In this document: piece after piece, positions 18,014 to 27,155 of the stretch
How positions within the stretch are numbered: the stretch's first letter is position 1
Layout of the letters: each line of letters opens with the position of its first letter
Source: Streptomyces sp. MH60
Lineage (GTDB): Bacteria; Actinomycetota; Actinomycetes; Streptomycetales; Streptomycetaceae
Length of the DNA stretch: 64,000 nt
Direction of reading: 5' to 3'
NCBI RefSeq assembly: GCF_002939385.1
Contig: NZ_MULI01000018.1
Coordinates: 50,285-114,284 of the forward strand
Program-made: the position numbers and the translations under genes
Notes under the pieces: model-generated
What the model was told of the DNA's origin: nothing
The model's database searches: none
What the model saw: only the letters and a program-made list of their open reading frames with translations

Positions 18014-18856
18014 TCAGCTCGGCCGTACGGCCATCTTGTCGAGGGCCTCCAGGAGTCCGGGCAGCGACGGTCCCCGCCCCACCGGCAGGACCTCACCGGG
18101 CTCCTCGTCGAGCAGGACGAACGCGATGTCGTCGGTCCTGGCGACGAGCGACCAGCCGGGGCCGTCCGCACGCAGCGTCCGCGCGTCTCCCGGCGCGAAC
18201 GAGGACCGGACCCGGCCGAGCGGCGGCGGCGTGCCGATGTAGCCGCGTGCCTCCGCGAGGACCCGTCGGACACCCTCGTGCCGGAAGGTTTCGGCGCCGG
18301 ACGGGTCGTCCACGGCGACGGCCTCGTCCGCGGTGTCGCCGCCCGGCGTCGGGAACTCCGCGTCGTCGATCTGCTCCCGCCACTGGGCCCACTGCAGGGC
18401 GATCTCGTCGGCCCCCAGTCGGCGCTGCGCCGGGCCCCAGACAGTGGTGTCAGGCGGGCACAGCGCGGGCTGGTCGGTGGACTCGGGTCCCGGGTCGTGC
18501 GGTTCGGGCACACCGGGTGCTGCCACGGCGACCGCGAGGGGCCAGCCGGGCAGCGCGGTGACGACCGTTCGCTCGTCCGGGGACAGGTCGTACTCCATGC
18601 CGCAGTCCCAGGATGCCACGGCGACCGCGACCAGGGAGACGTCGTCGATGACGACGGTCCACCGGGCGCCGTCGCCGTCCTGGCCGAGCACCAGGCCGTA
18701 GCCGTCGGCCAGCGGTGGGAGACCGAGCGCGGCGCACGCCTCCGGGTAGTCGTCGCCCAGCACACTCGGGAACTTCGCCGGCGTCAGCAGCACCGCCGTG
18801 AGCACGTAGAGCGCATCGTCCGCGGCGGCGACGGCGTCCTCGTCCGTCCCAGCCAT
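18014..18856 (-). CDS. Hypothetical acidic protein
   Basis: The 280-residue acidic protein is not one I recognise. ATG 18856 is preceded by GGGGAGG at suitable distance, and codon bias is strongly streptomycete, so the gene is real. It shows no signal peptide or membrane segment. N-terminal AADDALYVLTAVLLTPAKFPSVLGDD and the Trp-rich middle (EIALQWAQWREQIDD) suggest a folded cytosolic protein of alternating helix and strand. C-terminal SLVARTDDIAFVLLDEEPGE recalls SUKH/SMI1-like immunity proteins, but this is only an impression. It stands alone between the tannase-like gene and an orphan gene on the same strand. Confidence 0.7.
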   Translation of the reverse strand: MAGTDEDAVAAADDALYVLTAVLLTPAKFPSVLGDDYPEACAALGLPPLADGYGLVLGQDGDGARWTVVIDDVSLVAVAVASWDCGMEYDLSPDERTVVTALPGWPLAVAVAAPGVPEPHDPGPESTDQPALCPPDTTVWGPAQRRLGADEIALQWAQWREQIDDAEFPTPGGDTADEAVAVDDPSGAETFRHEGVRRVLAEARGYIGTPPPLGRVRSSFAPGDARTLRADGPGWSLVARTDDIAFVLLDEEPGEVLPVGRGPSLPGLLEALDKMAVRPS

Positions 18857-18998
18857 CCCAGCCTCCCCATCGGTTCGTCCAATGGCGGGCACCCTAGTGC
18901 GCCCGGGAAGCCCTTGTCACGACTCCCAGACGCACCCGAGCTGCAGCTTTCCGGTTGGACGGGGGCGAATCGACCACACGCCACCCGGGGTGCGATGC

Positions 18999-19316
18999 TC
19001 AGCTCGCGGGCAGTCCGAGGAGCGCGCGTGCCACGTCCCGCGGGGGCTCGTCCCGTTCCCGCGCGAGGGCGATCACGGCCCGGCACGCCAGTTCGTTGAC
19101 CCCGAACGACAGGGCCTCCGGCGACACGCGGCCTGCCGCCTCGTCGATCCGGTCCTGATCGTCGTCCACACACGCCGAGACGTAAGCGGCCGCGGCCTCG
19201 AAGAGGTTGTGCGAGCGGGACCCGCCTCCCGCGTTCCCTTCCTTGATCTGCTCCGTGCGCCGAGCGGTGCGGGATCTGTCCCAAGCCTCGCGGATCCTGC
19301 CGAACAAGCGGACCAC
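18999..19316 (-). CDS. Hypothetical small protein, start uncertain
   Basis: About 105 residues from GTG 19316: VVRLFGRIREAWDRSRTARR, an Ala-rich helix LFEAAAAYVSACVDDDQDRIDEAAGRV, and a C-terminal segment NELACRAVIALARERDEPPRDVARALLGL. It looks like a small helical cytosolic protein. GTG 19316 has GGGAGG almost adjacent, and TTG 19325 is an alternative; an ATG at 19442 would overlap the divergent oxygenase gene and seems less likely. Family not identified. Confidence 0.6.
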   Translation of the reverse strand: MVRLFGRIREAWDRSRTARRTEQIKEGNAGGGSRSHNLFEAAAAYVSACVDDDQDRIDEAAGRVSPEALSFGVNELACRAVIALARERDEPPRDVARALLGLPAS

Positions 19317-19404
19317 CCTCCCCAAGCGATCACCCTGACTGACCGTGCGTCTCTCGCTGCTCAACGTAGAGTCGAAGCCTCGACGGCAGAAGGGGGCGGT
19401 CAGG

Positions 19405-20301
19405 GTGCGGCGGTTCGAACTACTGGCACGGATCCGGCGCATGGATCCCTACGAGGACGCCTCGGAGATCTATCGGCTCTCCTCGGCCTACGAGTTCCCC
19501 TGGGACTTCGCCCGTGCCCTGGAGTTGGCGCTCTACCGCACCTACGCCGTGCCGAGCATCGGCCGGCTGCTCGCCGAGACGGCGGAGTTCACCGACCGGC
19601 CCCAGAAGCGGTACGACGACACGGCGCTGCTGCTCGACGCCGTGGTCGAGCACGGCTTCGACAGCGAGCAGGGCCGCACGGCGATCCGGCGCATCAACCG
19701 GATGCACCGCAGCTACGACATCACCAACGACGACATGCGGTACGTCCTGTGCACGTTCGTCGTGATCCCCAAACGCTGGATCGACACCTACGGGTGGCGC
19801 AGGATGTCGCGCCACGAGACCGTCGCCTCCGCCGTCCACTACCGCACGCTGGGACGGCACATGGGCATCCGGGACATTCCCGGTTCCTACGAGGAGTTCG
19901 AAGCCTGTCTCGACGCCTATGAGGAGGCCCACTTCGCCTGGGACGAGGGTGCGCGCCGCGTCTCCGACGCGACGCTCGACCTCATGGCGTCCTGGTATCC
20001 CCGCCCCCTCGCGCCGCTCCTGCGCGCCGGGACCCTCGCCCTGCTCGACGAGCCCCTGCTGCGGGCCTTCGGCTACACCCCGCCGCGCCCCGCCACCCGC
20101 GCGGCCGTGCGCCACGCCGTCAGACTGCGCGGACGCGTGGTCCGTCTGCTGCCGCCGAGGCGTGCCCCGCACCACGCCCGTCAGAACCGGGAGATCAAGG
20201 GCTACCCGAACGGCTACCGGCTGGCCGATCTGGGCACCCGCCCGGTCCCCGGCGTCCGGGGCTGCCCGGTCCGCCACATCGGCGCGTCAGCCGCCGAGTG
20301 A
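19405..20301 (+). CDS. Oxygenase MpaB family protein (DUF2236)
   Basis: The 298-residue protein matches the MpaB/Lcp oxygenase fold: RRINRMHRSYDITNDDMRYVLCTFVVIPKRWIDTYGWRRMS, with the His and the Arg-Met residues that in the family hold a heme or metal centre, and later AYEEAHFAWDEGARRV. The family includes the rubber oxygenase Lcp and fungal MpaB. GTG 19405 (AAGGGGG upstream) is chosen; ATG 19441 is possible. There is no signal peptide or strongly hydrophobic region, so it is probably cytosolic or peripheral. The reaction is unknown. It is divergent from the small gene ending at 18999. Confidence 0.85.
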   Translation: MRRFELLARIRRMDPYEDASEIYRLSSAYEFPWDFARALELALYRTYAVPSIGRLLAETAEFTDRPQKRYDDTALLLDAVVEHGFDSEQGRTAIRRINRMHRSYDITNDDMRYVLCTFVVIPKRWIDTYGWRRMSRHETVASAVHYRTLGRHMGIRDIPGSYEEFEACLDAYEEAHFAWDEGARRVSDATLDLMASWYPRPLAPLLRAGTLALLDEPLLRAFGYTPPRPATRAAVRHAVRLRGRVVRLLPPRRAPHHARQNREIKGYPNGYRLADLGTRPVPGVRGCPVRHIGASAAE

Positions 20302-20395
20302 AGCGATCGTCTCCCGCAGCCGGCTGAGTTCGGCCCGCGAGGCCCTCGCGGCGATCAGTACGCCACGCCGGACGGGGTCGTCCTACTCCTCGGCG
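20287..20395 (-). pseudogene. Short decayed coding fragment
   Basis: Minus strand reads VRRGVLIAARASRAELSRLR and then ETIASLGG before TGA at 20289-20287, with good streptomycete third-position GC. It is opened by a stop (TAG, 20386-20384), so only about 30 codons survive. It resembles the C-terminus of an unidentified protein; the rest is missing. Confidence 0.3.
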
Positions 20396-20439
20396 CCCAG
20401 TGGGCGGTCACCGTCGTAGAAGAAGCTCGCGGGCTCCCA

Positions 20440-20867
20440 TCGGAAGCCCGGAACTGGTCTCCCGCCTGATCCTCACGGAGGCCAACCTCGACGCTGCTCC
20501 GCCGCCGACCGCGGGCAGCAGCATCATCGCCTCCTACCAGGAGGACGATTTCGCCCACGGCGGCCACGCGCGCGTGCTGGAGGCCGTCGGCCCCCAGTGG
20601 GCGGCGACGACGCGGCTGACGGATCCACGCGCCCTGCACCGCTCCGCCGTCGGGCTGTGCCGGGGATCGGATCCCGTAATGCGCACCCTTCTCGAAGGGC
20701 TCACGGTCGAGCGCGTGTACCTCCAGGGGGGACTCGGCGGCGAACTGGAGGGCCGGGAGTCCCTGGAGGCCGCGGGCGTGCGGGTGACGACCGTGCGGGG
20801 AGCCGGGCACAACGTCATGCTCGACCGCCCCGACGCGTTCGCGGCGGCGGTCGCCGGACGGGGCTGA
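20440..20867 (+). pseudogene. Alpha/beta hydrolase, C-terminal fragment
   Basis: The remaining 143 codons read PELVSRLILTEANLDAAPPP, then DDFAHGGHARVLEAVG and the C-terminal active-site region VRVTTVRGAGHNVMLDRPDAFAAAVAG, where GAGHN carries the catalytic His. The upstream half with the Ser nucleophile (GxSxG) is absent and the flanking DNA does not contain it in any frame. The open frame can be extended from 20400, but nothing before 20440 looks homologous. I call it a truncated relic. Confidence 0.6.
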
Positions 20868-20868
20868 C

Positions 20869-21468
20869 TCAGCCCGCGCGGGTCGCCAGGGCCAGGAAGC
20901 GGGCGTCCTCGTCGACGTACGCCGTCATGTCCCATCCGGAACCGGCCAGCAGCGGACGGAGGTTGCGCTCGGCGCGCAGGTCGTCCGGCGTGAGTTGCCG
21001 TCCCTGCCGGGCCGCGAGCGCCGCCCGGCCGATCGGGTGGAACAGCGCCAGCACACCGCTGGGACGCACGACGCGCGCCAACTCCCGCAGATTCCCGGCG
21101 GGGTCGGGCAGGTGCGCGACGAGACCCGCCGCGAACACCGCGTCCAGCACCCGGGAACGCAGTGGCAGCGCGGCCACGTCGGTCAGCAGCAGGCGCCCGT
21201 CACGGTCCCTGCCGGCCCGTACGGCGGCCTGGAGCATGGCAGGAGTCAGATCGGCCCCGACGACCAGCCCCGCCGGCCCCACGGCCGTACGCAACGGGGG
21301 CAGCGCCCGGCCGGTGCCGCACCCCGCGTCCAGTACGCGATCACCTTCGCGCAGCCCCAGCTCGGCGACCGCGGCCGTGTAGGCCGGGCCGTCGTCGGGG
21401 AACCGGCGGTCCCAGTCGGCGGCCCGGGAGCCGAAGAACTCCTGCACGTGCGTGTGATCGTCGCTCAT
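20869..21468 (-). CDS. Class I SAM-dependent methyltransferase
   Basis: The 199-residue protein has motif I DRVLDAGCGTGRALPPL, the acidic loop GADLTPAMLQAAVRAG (motif post I), motif II PLRSRVLDAVFAAGLVAHLPD and motif III VVRPSGVLALFHPIG. This is the Methyltransf_11 pattern that uses SAM. ATG 21468 lies in a gene of typical length; an in-frame ATG 21477 is the longer option. The C-terminus has the variable substrate region. Substrate unknown. It ends one base after the hydrolase remnant on the opposite strand. Confidence 0.85.
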   Translation of the reverse strand: MSDDHTHVQEFFGSRAADWDRRFPDDGPAYTAAVAELGLREGDRVLDAGCGTGRALPPLRTAVGPAGLVVGADLTPAMLQAAVRAGRDRDGRLLLTDVAALPLRSRVLDAVFAAGLVAHLPDPAGNLRELARVVRPSGVLALFHPIGRAALAARQGRQLTPDDLRAERNLRPLLAGSGWDMTAYVDEDARFLALATRAG

Positions 21469-21620
21469 GCCTCGCATGATGTCTCAAGAGCACGGAAGAT
21501 GCCGCAGCGCACATGTTCGAGCGTGACGCGATCGTTCCAGCGCCCCTCTGTGTCAGATAGCGACGCCTTTCGAAATGCGCCCCCGTTGTGCGCCCCGTTC
21601 GGGACTAGCGTCCCTGGGCC

Positions 21621-22397
21621 ATGGGACACCTGGACCACGCCGCCCTGGGCTGGCTGACACCCGCGCTGTCGTACGCGATGGCCTGTACCGGCGCAGCCCT
21701 CGGCCTGCGCTGCACCGTGCGCGCGCTGGCCGCCACCGGGCGCACACGCCGCAACTGGCTGCTGACCGCGGCCTCGGCGATCGGCACGGGCATCTGGACG
21801 ATGCACTTCGTCGCCATGCTCGGCTTCCGGGTCGGCGGCACCGACATCCGGTACGACGTACCGCTCACCCTCGTGAGTCTGCTCGTCGCCGTGCTCGTCG
21901 TCTGCGCGGGCGTCTTCGCCGTCGGCTACGGCCGCAACCGGGTGCGAGCACTGCTGCTCGGCGGACTCACCACGGGGTTCGGTGTCGCGAGCATGCACTA
22001 TCTCGGCATGGCGGCCATGCGCCTGCACGGCGAGGTGAGCTACGACCCGGTACGCGTGGGACTCTCCGTACTCATAGCCGTCGCAGCCGCCACCGCGGCC
22101 CTGTGGGCGGCGCTCAACACCGAGTCGCCCCTCGCGGTCACCCTCGCCTCGCTGGTCATGGGGGCGGCGGTGAGCAGCATGCACTACACCGGCATGTTCG
22201 CGGTGAGCGTGCGCGTCACGCCCTCCGGCGAGCCACTGCCCGGGGCCACGGCGATGCAGTTCATCTTCCCTCTCGCCGTCGGTCTCGGGTCCTACCTCTT
22301 CTTGACGTCGGCCTTCGTCGCGCTGTCGCCGACGGCCGGGGAGCGCGAGGCGCCCACCTCGGCCCGGCAGCAACCCGCTGGGAGCGCCGCCCCGTAA
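21621..22397 (+). CDS. MHYT-domain membrane sensor protein
   Basis: The 258-residue polytopic protein carries three MHYT-type motifs: WTMHFVAMLGF, VASMHYLGMAAM and SSMHYTGMFA, each in a transmembrane helix, with about seven helices in all. The MHYT domain is thought to sense O2, CO or NO through copper bound by these Met and His residues. This protein lacks any attached GGDEF/EAL or kinase domain, so it is a stand-alone sensor or transporter. ATG 21621 fits. It ends about 60 bases before the conservon histidine kinase gene on the same strand, so the two may be co-transcribed. Confidence 0.9.
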   Translation: MGHLDHAALGWLTPALSYAMACTGAALGLRCTVRALAATGRTRRNWLLTAASAIGTGIWTMHFVAMLGFRVGGTDIRYDVPLTLVSLLVAVLVVCAGVFAVGYGRNRVRALLLGGLTTGFGVASMHYLGMAAMRLHGEVSYDPVRVGLSVLIAVAAATAALWAALNTESPLAVTLASLVMGAAVSSMHYTGMFAVSVRVTPSGEPLPGATAMQFIFPLAVGLGSYLFLTSAFVALSPTAGEREAPTSARQQPAGSAAP

Positions 22398-22459
22398 CGG
22401 CGGACCCGGGCCGCAGGGCCCGGCGACAACGCACCGACCCCGCCCCGAGCGAGGAGGCC

Positions 22460-25057
22460 ATGCGCCCACCCCGAGCCACCCCCGTACCTCCCACGCCCGA
22501 AGCAGGCGTCGGGACGCCGCCCCAGCCGCCCCAGCCCTCCGTGCGCGGCCGACGCGCGCACGCCGGACCACCCGCCGACGAGGGTCCGACGGAGCCCGCC
22601 GGCGTGGCGGGCGACCCCGCCACGCGCGCGTGGCCCGGGCGTCTGCAGCCCCGCACCGTGCGCGCCAGGATCGTCTGCCTCCTGATGGTGCCCGTCGTCT
22701 CCCTCCTGGCCCTGTGGGCGTACGCCACCGTCACCACCGCCCAGGACATCTCCCGGCTACGGCAGGTCCAGCGCGTGGACGCCCGGGTTCGGGTCCCCGT
22801 GAGCGCCGCCGTCGCCGCCCTGCAGACCGAGCGGCTCGCGGCCGTCCGGCACGCCACCGACCCGTCGTCGGTCCCGGGTGCCGACTTCCGGGAATTGACC
22901 GCGCGCACCGACCGCGCGGTGGGAAAGCTGCGGCTCGGCGACCACCACACCGTGGCCGACAGCGGGGAACTGCCCGCCGGAGTGGCCCGGCGGCTCCAGG
23001 CGTTCGTCGCCGGGGCCGAAGGACTGGGGCCGCTGCGCACCGCCGTCCTCGACGACCGCGCGGACTGGGAAGAGACCTATCGCCGCTATACGGCAGCCAT
23101 CTCGACGGCCTTCCACGTGGGCGGCGCGCTGAGCGGTGTTCAGAACGCCGATCCGGGCTCCGACGCGCGCGTCCTGGTCGAATTCGCCCGCGCGGGCGAG
23201 GCACTGGCCCAGGAGGACACCCTGCTGGCCGGTGCCCGCCTGGCCGACGGACTCGCCGGTGCGCGACTGCGCCTGTTCACCGGCGCCGTCGACACCCGCC
23301 GGACGCTGACCGAGTCCGCCGTCGCCGATCTGCGCGGCGACGAACGCGCGGCCTGGCGGGACCTGGCCGACAGCGACGCCTACCTGGCCGTGGGCGCCAC
23401 GGAGGACCGGCTGCTCGACAGCGGTTCGCGGGGAGGCCCCGTCGAGGCGACGGCACCCCGGTCCGCCTGGGACGAGGCGCACCCGCGCGTACGGGACGGC
23501 ATGCGGGCGATCGAGCGGGACGCCGGGCGTTCGGTCGCCGACCGGACCGACCCGTTCACCCGCGGTGTGCTCACTCCGGCCGGGGCGGCGGTCCTCTTCG
23601 GCCTCCTCGCCGTCGCCGCGTCGCTCGTCATCTCCGTCCGCATCGGCCGTGGCCTGGTGGTGGAACTGGTGAGCCTGCGCGACAGCGCCCTGGAGATAGC
23701 CCGGCACAAACTCCCCGAGGCGATGCGCAGGCTGCGCGCGGGGGACGAGATAGACATCCGGGCCGAGGCACCGCCCCGGCCGCCTGCCGAGGACGAGGCG
23801 GGGCAGGTCGCCGAGGCCCTGGCCAGCGTGCACCGGGCCGCCCTGCGCGCCGCGGTGGAACGTGCCGAACTCGCCGGCGGCATCGCCGGGGTCTTCGTCA
23901 ACCTCGCCCGCCGCAGTCAGATTCTCGTCCACCGTCAACTGAGTCTCCTGGACAGCATGGAACGCCGTTCCGACGACCCGGACGAACTCAGCGACCTCTT
24001 CCGGCTCGACCACCTCACCACCCGCATGCGGCGCCACGCCGAAAGCCTGATCATCCTCTCCGGTGCGGCACCAGGCCGCGCCTGGCGGATGCCGGTCTCC
24101 CTGACCGACGTGGTCCGTGCCGCCGTCTCCGAAATCGAGGACTACGCGCGCGTGGAGGTACGACAACTCCCCGAGGCCTCCGTCAAGGGCGCCGCCGTCG
24201 CCGACGTCACCCACCTCCTGGCCGAGATCATCGAGAACGCCGCCCAGTTCTCGCCACCCCACACGCGCGTGCGGGTCACCGGTGAACCGGTGGGCAACGG
24301 CTACGCGATCGAGGTCGAGGACCGCGGCCTCGGCATGGGCAAGGACGCCCTCGCCGAGGCCAACCACCGCATCGCACGGTCCGAGACGCTCGACCTGTTC
24401 GACAGCGACCGGCTCGGCCTGTTCGTCGTCAGCCGACTCGCCGCGCGACAGGACATCAAGGTGCACCTCAAGACCTCCCCCTACGGCGGTACCACCGCGG
24501 TCGTCCTCCTGTCCACCGCCCTTCTGCACGGCGAAACGGCGGCGACTCCTCCGGAGGCGGCACACGAGGCGGCCCGGCCCGAGGAGCACCTGTACGCGCG
24601 CGTGCCCGGCACTGCCGGGCGGCAGGACCCCGTAACCGCCCCGGTCGACCGGCCGGCACTGGCATCCGCCGCACCGGCGGGGACACGCGCCACCACATCC
24701 GGCCGGCCTCCGGGAGCACCTGCCCTGCGACTGCACCGGTCCTCCGACGACCCCGATGCCTCCCGCGCCCCAGCGCAGAGCGCCGGCTCACACCCACCGC
24801 AGCCGACCGGGGAGTCCGACGACCTTCCCCGCCGGGTCCGGCAGGCCAGTCTCGCCCCCCAACTGCGCGACGGGGGCCCCGTGGGCCCGGCGCGGCCCGG
24901 CCCCGCACGCGGCGACGAGGAGCGCACCCCCGAGGTCGTGCGGGACCGCATGACCGCCTACCGCGACGGCTGGTCGCGCGGCCGTGGCCGTCGCCCCGGC
25001 CGCCCGGCACCGCCGGAGCCGCCGACCGGCGACCGTACCGAAGGAGACCCCGCATGA
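22460..25057 (+). CDS. cvnA: Conservon histidine kinase CvnA-like
   Basis: The 865-residue protein has a Pro-rich leader, a transmembrane segment (IVCLLMVPVVSLLALWAYA, about 70-90), an extracellular nitrate/nitrite-sensor-like domain, a second membrane segment (AAVLFGLLAVAASLVISVRI, about 370-395), a HAMP-like linker, and an ATPase domain with N box LLAEIIENAAQFSPP and G1 box EVEDRGLGMGKDAL. The C-terminal 200 residues are low-complexity and Pro/Ala-rich. ATG 22460 has GAGGAGG just upstream. It is the first gene of the cvnABCD cassette. The usual phosphorylated His of two-component kinases is not obvious, as is typical for conservon kinases. Downstream partners are CvnB, C and D. Confidence 0.9.
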   Translation: MRPPRATPVPPTPEAGVGTPPQPPQPSVRGRRAHAGPPADEGPTEPAGVAGDPATRAWPGRLQPRTVRARIVCLLMVPVVSLLALWAYATVTTAQDISRLRQVQRVDARVRVPVSAAVAALQTERLAAVRHATDPSSVPGADFRELTARTDRAVGKLRLGDHHTVADSGELPAGVARRLQAFVAGAEGLGPLRTAVLDDRADWEETYRRYTAAISTAFHVGGALSGVQNADPGSDARVLVEFARAGEALAQEDTLLAGARLADGLAGARLRLFTGAVDTRRTLTESAVADLRGDERAAWRDLADSDAYLAVGATEDRLLDSGSRGGPVEATAPRSAWDEAHPRVRDGMRAIERDAGRSVADRTDPFTRGVLTPAGAAVLFGLLAVAASLVISVRIGRGLVVELVSLRDSALEIARHKLPEAMRRLRAGDEIDIRAEAPPRPPAEDEAGQVAEALASVHRAALRAAVERAELAGGIAGVFVNLARRSQILVHRQLSLLDSMERRSDDPDELSDLFRLDHLTTRMRRHAESLIILSGAAPGRAWRMPVSLTDVVRAAVSEIEDYARVEVRQLPEASVKGAAVADVTHLLAEIIENAAQFSPPHTRVRVTGEPVGNGYAIEVEDRGLGMGKDALAEANHRIARSETLDLFDSDRLGLFVVSRLAARQDIKVHLKTSPYGGTTAVVLLSTALLHGETAATPPEAAHEAARPEEHLYARVPGTAGRQDPVTAPVDRPALASAAPAGTRATTSGRPPGAPALRLHRSSDDPDASRAPAQSAGSHPPQPTGESDDLPRRVRQASLAPQLRDGGPVGPARPGPARGDEERTPEVVRDRMTAYRDGWSRGRGRRPGRPAPPEPPTGDRTEGDPA

Positions 25058-25491
25058 TCCAGAATTCCGGCACGGGAACCGCCCGGCGGACCCGCGAACT
25101 CGACTGGCTCCTGGACGACCTCGTCGGACACGTGCACGAGGTGCGGCACGCCGTGGTGCTGTCGAACGACGGGCTCGCCGTGGGCGCGTCGAACGACCTG
25201 GGCCGCGAGGACGCCGAGCACCTCGCCGCCGTCGCCTCCGGCTTCCACAGCCTGGCCAAGGGGGCGGGCCGGCACTTCGGCGCCGGGGGCGTGCACCAGA
25301 CCATGGTCGAAATGGACGACGGCTTCCTGTTCGTGGCCGCGGCGGGAGACGGCTCCTGCCTCGCCGTCCTCACCGCCGTGACCGCGGACATCGGTCTGGT
25401 GGCCTACGAGATGGCACGGCTGGTGAGACGCGTCGGCGAGCACCTGCACACCGCGCCACGTGCCGCCGCCCGACCACCCTTCGGCGCATGA
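25054..25491 (+). CDS. cvnB: Roadblock/LC7-domain protein CvnB-like
   Basis: The 145-residue protein starts at ATG 25054, overlapping the cvnA stop (ATGA), and shows the roadblock motif LDWLLDDLVGHVHEVRHAVVLSNDGLAVG, then EHLAAVASGFHSLAKGAGRHFG. Roadblock proteins regulate small Ras-like GTPases; here the GTPase is CvnD two genes downstream. It probably links the kinase to the GTPase at the membrane. Its sequence is strikingly similar to the protein encoded at 27156-27569. Confidence 0.92.
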   Translation: MIQNSGTGTARRTRELDWLLDDLVGHVHEVRHAVVLSNDGLAVGASNDLGREDAEHLAAVASGFHSLAKGAGRHFGAGGVHQTMVEMDDGFLFVAAAGDGSCLAVLTAVTADIGLVAYEMARLVRRVGEHLHTAPRAAARPPFGA

Positions 25492-25509
25492 CCGGGAAGG
25501 GCCCCGAGG

Positions 25510-25923
25510 ATGACCGACGACATCACGGGCGGCGACCGGGAAGGGTCGGGCAGCCAGTGGTACGACAACGAGGCCGGACCCCTCGTCCGCCCCTACGCGA
25601 TGACCGGCGGCCGCACCCGGCCGGGCCCCTCGGGAGTGCGGTTCGACCTGATCGCCCTCGTCACGCGCGTGGTCGGCGCACCGGACGTCGACGACACCGT
25701 GCTCGGACCGGAACACCGCACCCTGATCGGCCTGTGCCGCACCGAGACCCAGTCGGTCGCCGAACTCGCCGCCGACGCGGATCTGCCCGTGGGTGTCGTC
25801 AGGGTGCTCCTCGGCGACCTGGTGGAAGTGGGGTGCGTGACGGTCAGCCGCCCCGTGCCGCCGGCGCAGTTGCCCGACGAACGGATCCTGCGCGAAGTGA
25901 TCGACGGACTGCGCGCCCTGTAG
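25510..25923 (+). CDS. cvnC: DUF742 protein CvnC-like
   Basis: The 137-residue protein has the DUF742 pattern: GPLVRPYAMTGGRTRP near the N-terminus, an acidic middle, and SVAELAADADLPVGVVRVLLGDLVEVG, a winged-helix-like segment followed by VSRPVPP and the C-terminal ERILREVIDGLRAL. It starts 19 bases after cvnB and precedes the GTPase gene. In conservons, CvnC interacts with CvnD. Reported regulatory roles of conservons include aerial growth and antibiotic production; those results are for other members. Confidence 0.92.
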   Translation: MTDDITGGDREGSGSQWYDNEAGPLVRPYAMTGGRTRPGPSGVRFDLIALVTRVVGAPDVDDTVLGPEHRTLIGLCRTETQSVAELAADADLPVGVVRVLLGDLVEVGCVTVSRPVPPAQLPDERILREVIDGLRAL

Positions 25924-25987
25924 AGAAGCCCGAAAGACCATGACCGGCACCCACGTGCACGACCACCCGCACCGAGAGAAGTGATCG

Positions 25988-26593
25988 ATGGTCTCCGAAC
26001 GCCTTGACGCCACGGACGGCGACACGACCGCGCTGGCGCTGAAGATCCTGGTCGCCGGAGGGTTCGGCGTGGGCAAGACCACCCTGGTGGGCGCCGTCAG
26101 TGAGATCAGGCCGCTGCGCACGGAGGAACTGCTCAGCGAGGCCGGACGGCTGGTGGACGACACCGACGGCATCGACCGGAAGGTCACCACGACCGTCGCC
26201 ATGGACTTCGGCCGCATCACCATCCGTTCCGGCCTCTCCCTCTACCTCTTCGGCACGCCGGGACAGGACCGGTTCTGGTTCCTCTGGGACGAACTGGCGC
26301 AGGGCGCGCTCGGCGCCGTCGTCCTCGCGGACACCCGGCGCCTGGCGGACTGCTTCCCCGCGGTGGACTACTTCGAACACCGGCACATCCCGTTCGTGGT
26401 GGCCGTGAACTGCTTCACGGGAGCACGCCGCCACGACGAGCACAGCGTCCAGCGGGCTCTCGACCTCGACCCGGGAACGCCCGTGGTGCTGTGTGACGCC
26501 CGGGACCGCGACTCGGGGAAGGAGGTACTGATCCGGCTCGTCGAGTACGCCGGGCGGATGCACACCGCCCGGCTCCTCGACTCCGTCCGCTGA
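25988..26593 (+). CDS. cvnD: Ras-like GTPase CvnD-like
   Basis: The 201-residue protein has the P-loop ILVAGGFGVGKTTLVG (about residues 20-32), a switch segment with TTTVAMDFGRI, and the G3 motif LFGTPGQDRFWFLWDEL, as in MglA-like conservon GTPases. VVLADTRRLADCFPAVDYFE and VVAVNCFTGAR form the guanine-binding region, where the NKxD motif is reduced to VNCF. It is the last gene of the cassette, with 64 bases to cvnC. It is likely a membrane-associated regulatory GTPase acting with CvnA-C. Confidence 0.93.
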   Translation: MVSERLDATDGDTTALALKILVAGGFGVGKTTLVGAVSEIRPLRTEELLSEAGRLVDDTDGIDRKVTTTVAMDFGRITIRSGLSLYLFGTPGQDRFWFLWDELAQGALGAVVLADTRRLADCFPAVDYFEHRHIPFVVAVNCFTGARRHDEHSVQRALDLDPGTPVVLCDARDRDSGKEVLIRLVEYAGRMHTARLLDSVR

Positions 26594-26622
26594 CCGGACC
26601 GACGCCCCCGGCAGGGAGGCCG

Positions 26623-27051
26623 TCAGTCCGCCACCGACTTCTGGGCCAGGACCTTGTCCACGGTGACACGGACGAGGAGTTCGCCCGGGACGCCGTTGCG
26701 CGCCCCGAACTCCTCGGCCCGTTCCTCGCCCATGTAACGGGCGGCGATGCGGGCGGCCCAGTGCCGCAGTTCGCCGAGGTCCTCCGAGATCCGCGCACGC
26801 CCCTGCAGCACGACGAAGTCGAAGGGCGGCCGGTCGTCGTCCACGCACAGGGCGATACGGCCGTCACGGGCCAGATTGCGCCCCTTCACGGTGTCCTTGC
26901 CGGTGTTGAACACCAGGTCGTCCCCTTCCAGCAGGAACCAGATCGGCGCCACGTGCGGGCTGCCGTCGGCCCGAACGGTCGAGAGCTTTCCGGTGCGGGT
27001 GCCGTCCGAGACGAACGCCCGCCATTCCTCATCGGTCATCTTCTGTGCCAT
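26623..27051 (-). CDS. PPOX-class F420-dependent oxidoreductase
   Basis: The 142-residue split-barrel protein shows RTGKLSTVRADGSPHVAPIWFLLEGDDLVF, the usual PPOX/F420 flavin-binding beginning, and KGRNLARDGRIALCVDDDRPPFDFV, then QGRARISEDLGELRHWAARIAARYMG. It binds F420 or FMN in a dimer barrel. It is inserted convergently between the conservon and the extra roadblock gene. ATG 27051 is well placed; upstream ATG signals on the opposite strand belong to the extra roadblock gene region. Substrate unknown. Confidence 0.88.
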   Translation of the reverse strand: MAQKMTDEEWRAFVSDGTRTGKLSTVRADGSPHVAPIWFLLEGDDLVFNTGKDTVKGRNLARDGRIALCVDDDRPPFDFVVLQGRARISEDLGELRHWAARIAARYMGEERAEEFGARNGVPGELLVRVTVDKVLAQKSVAD

Positions 27052-27155
27052 GCCCCCATCCTCCTTGCCCGGAGCACGGGCGTGGTGAAGGCTGGCGGAC
27101 GGATCCCCCGGCCAGGGGGAGGCAACGCGTACGGGGAGACACGGGGAGACCGATC

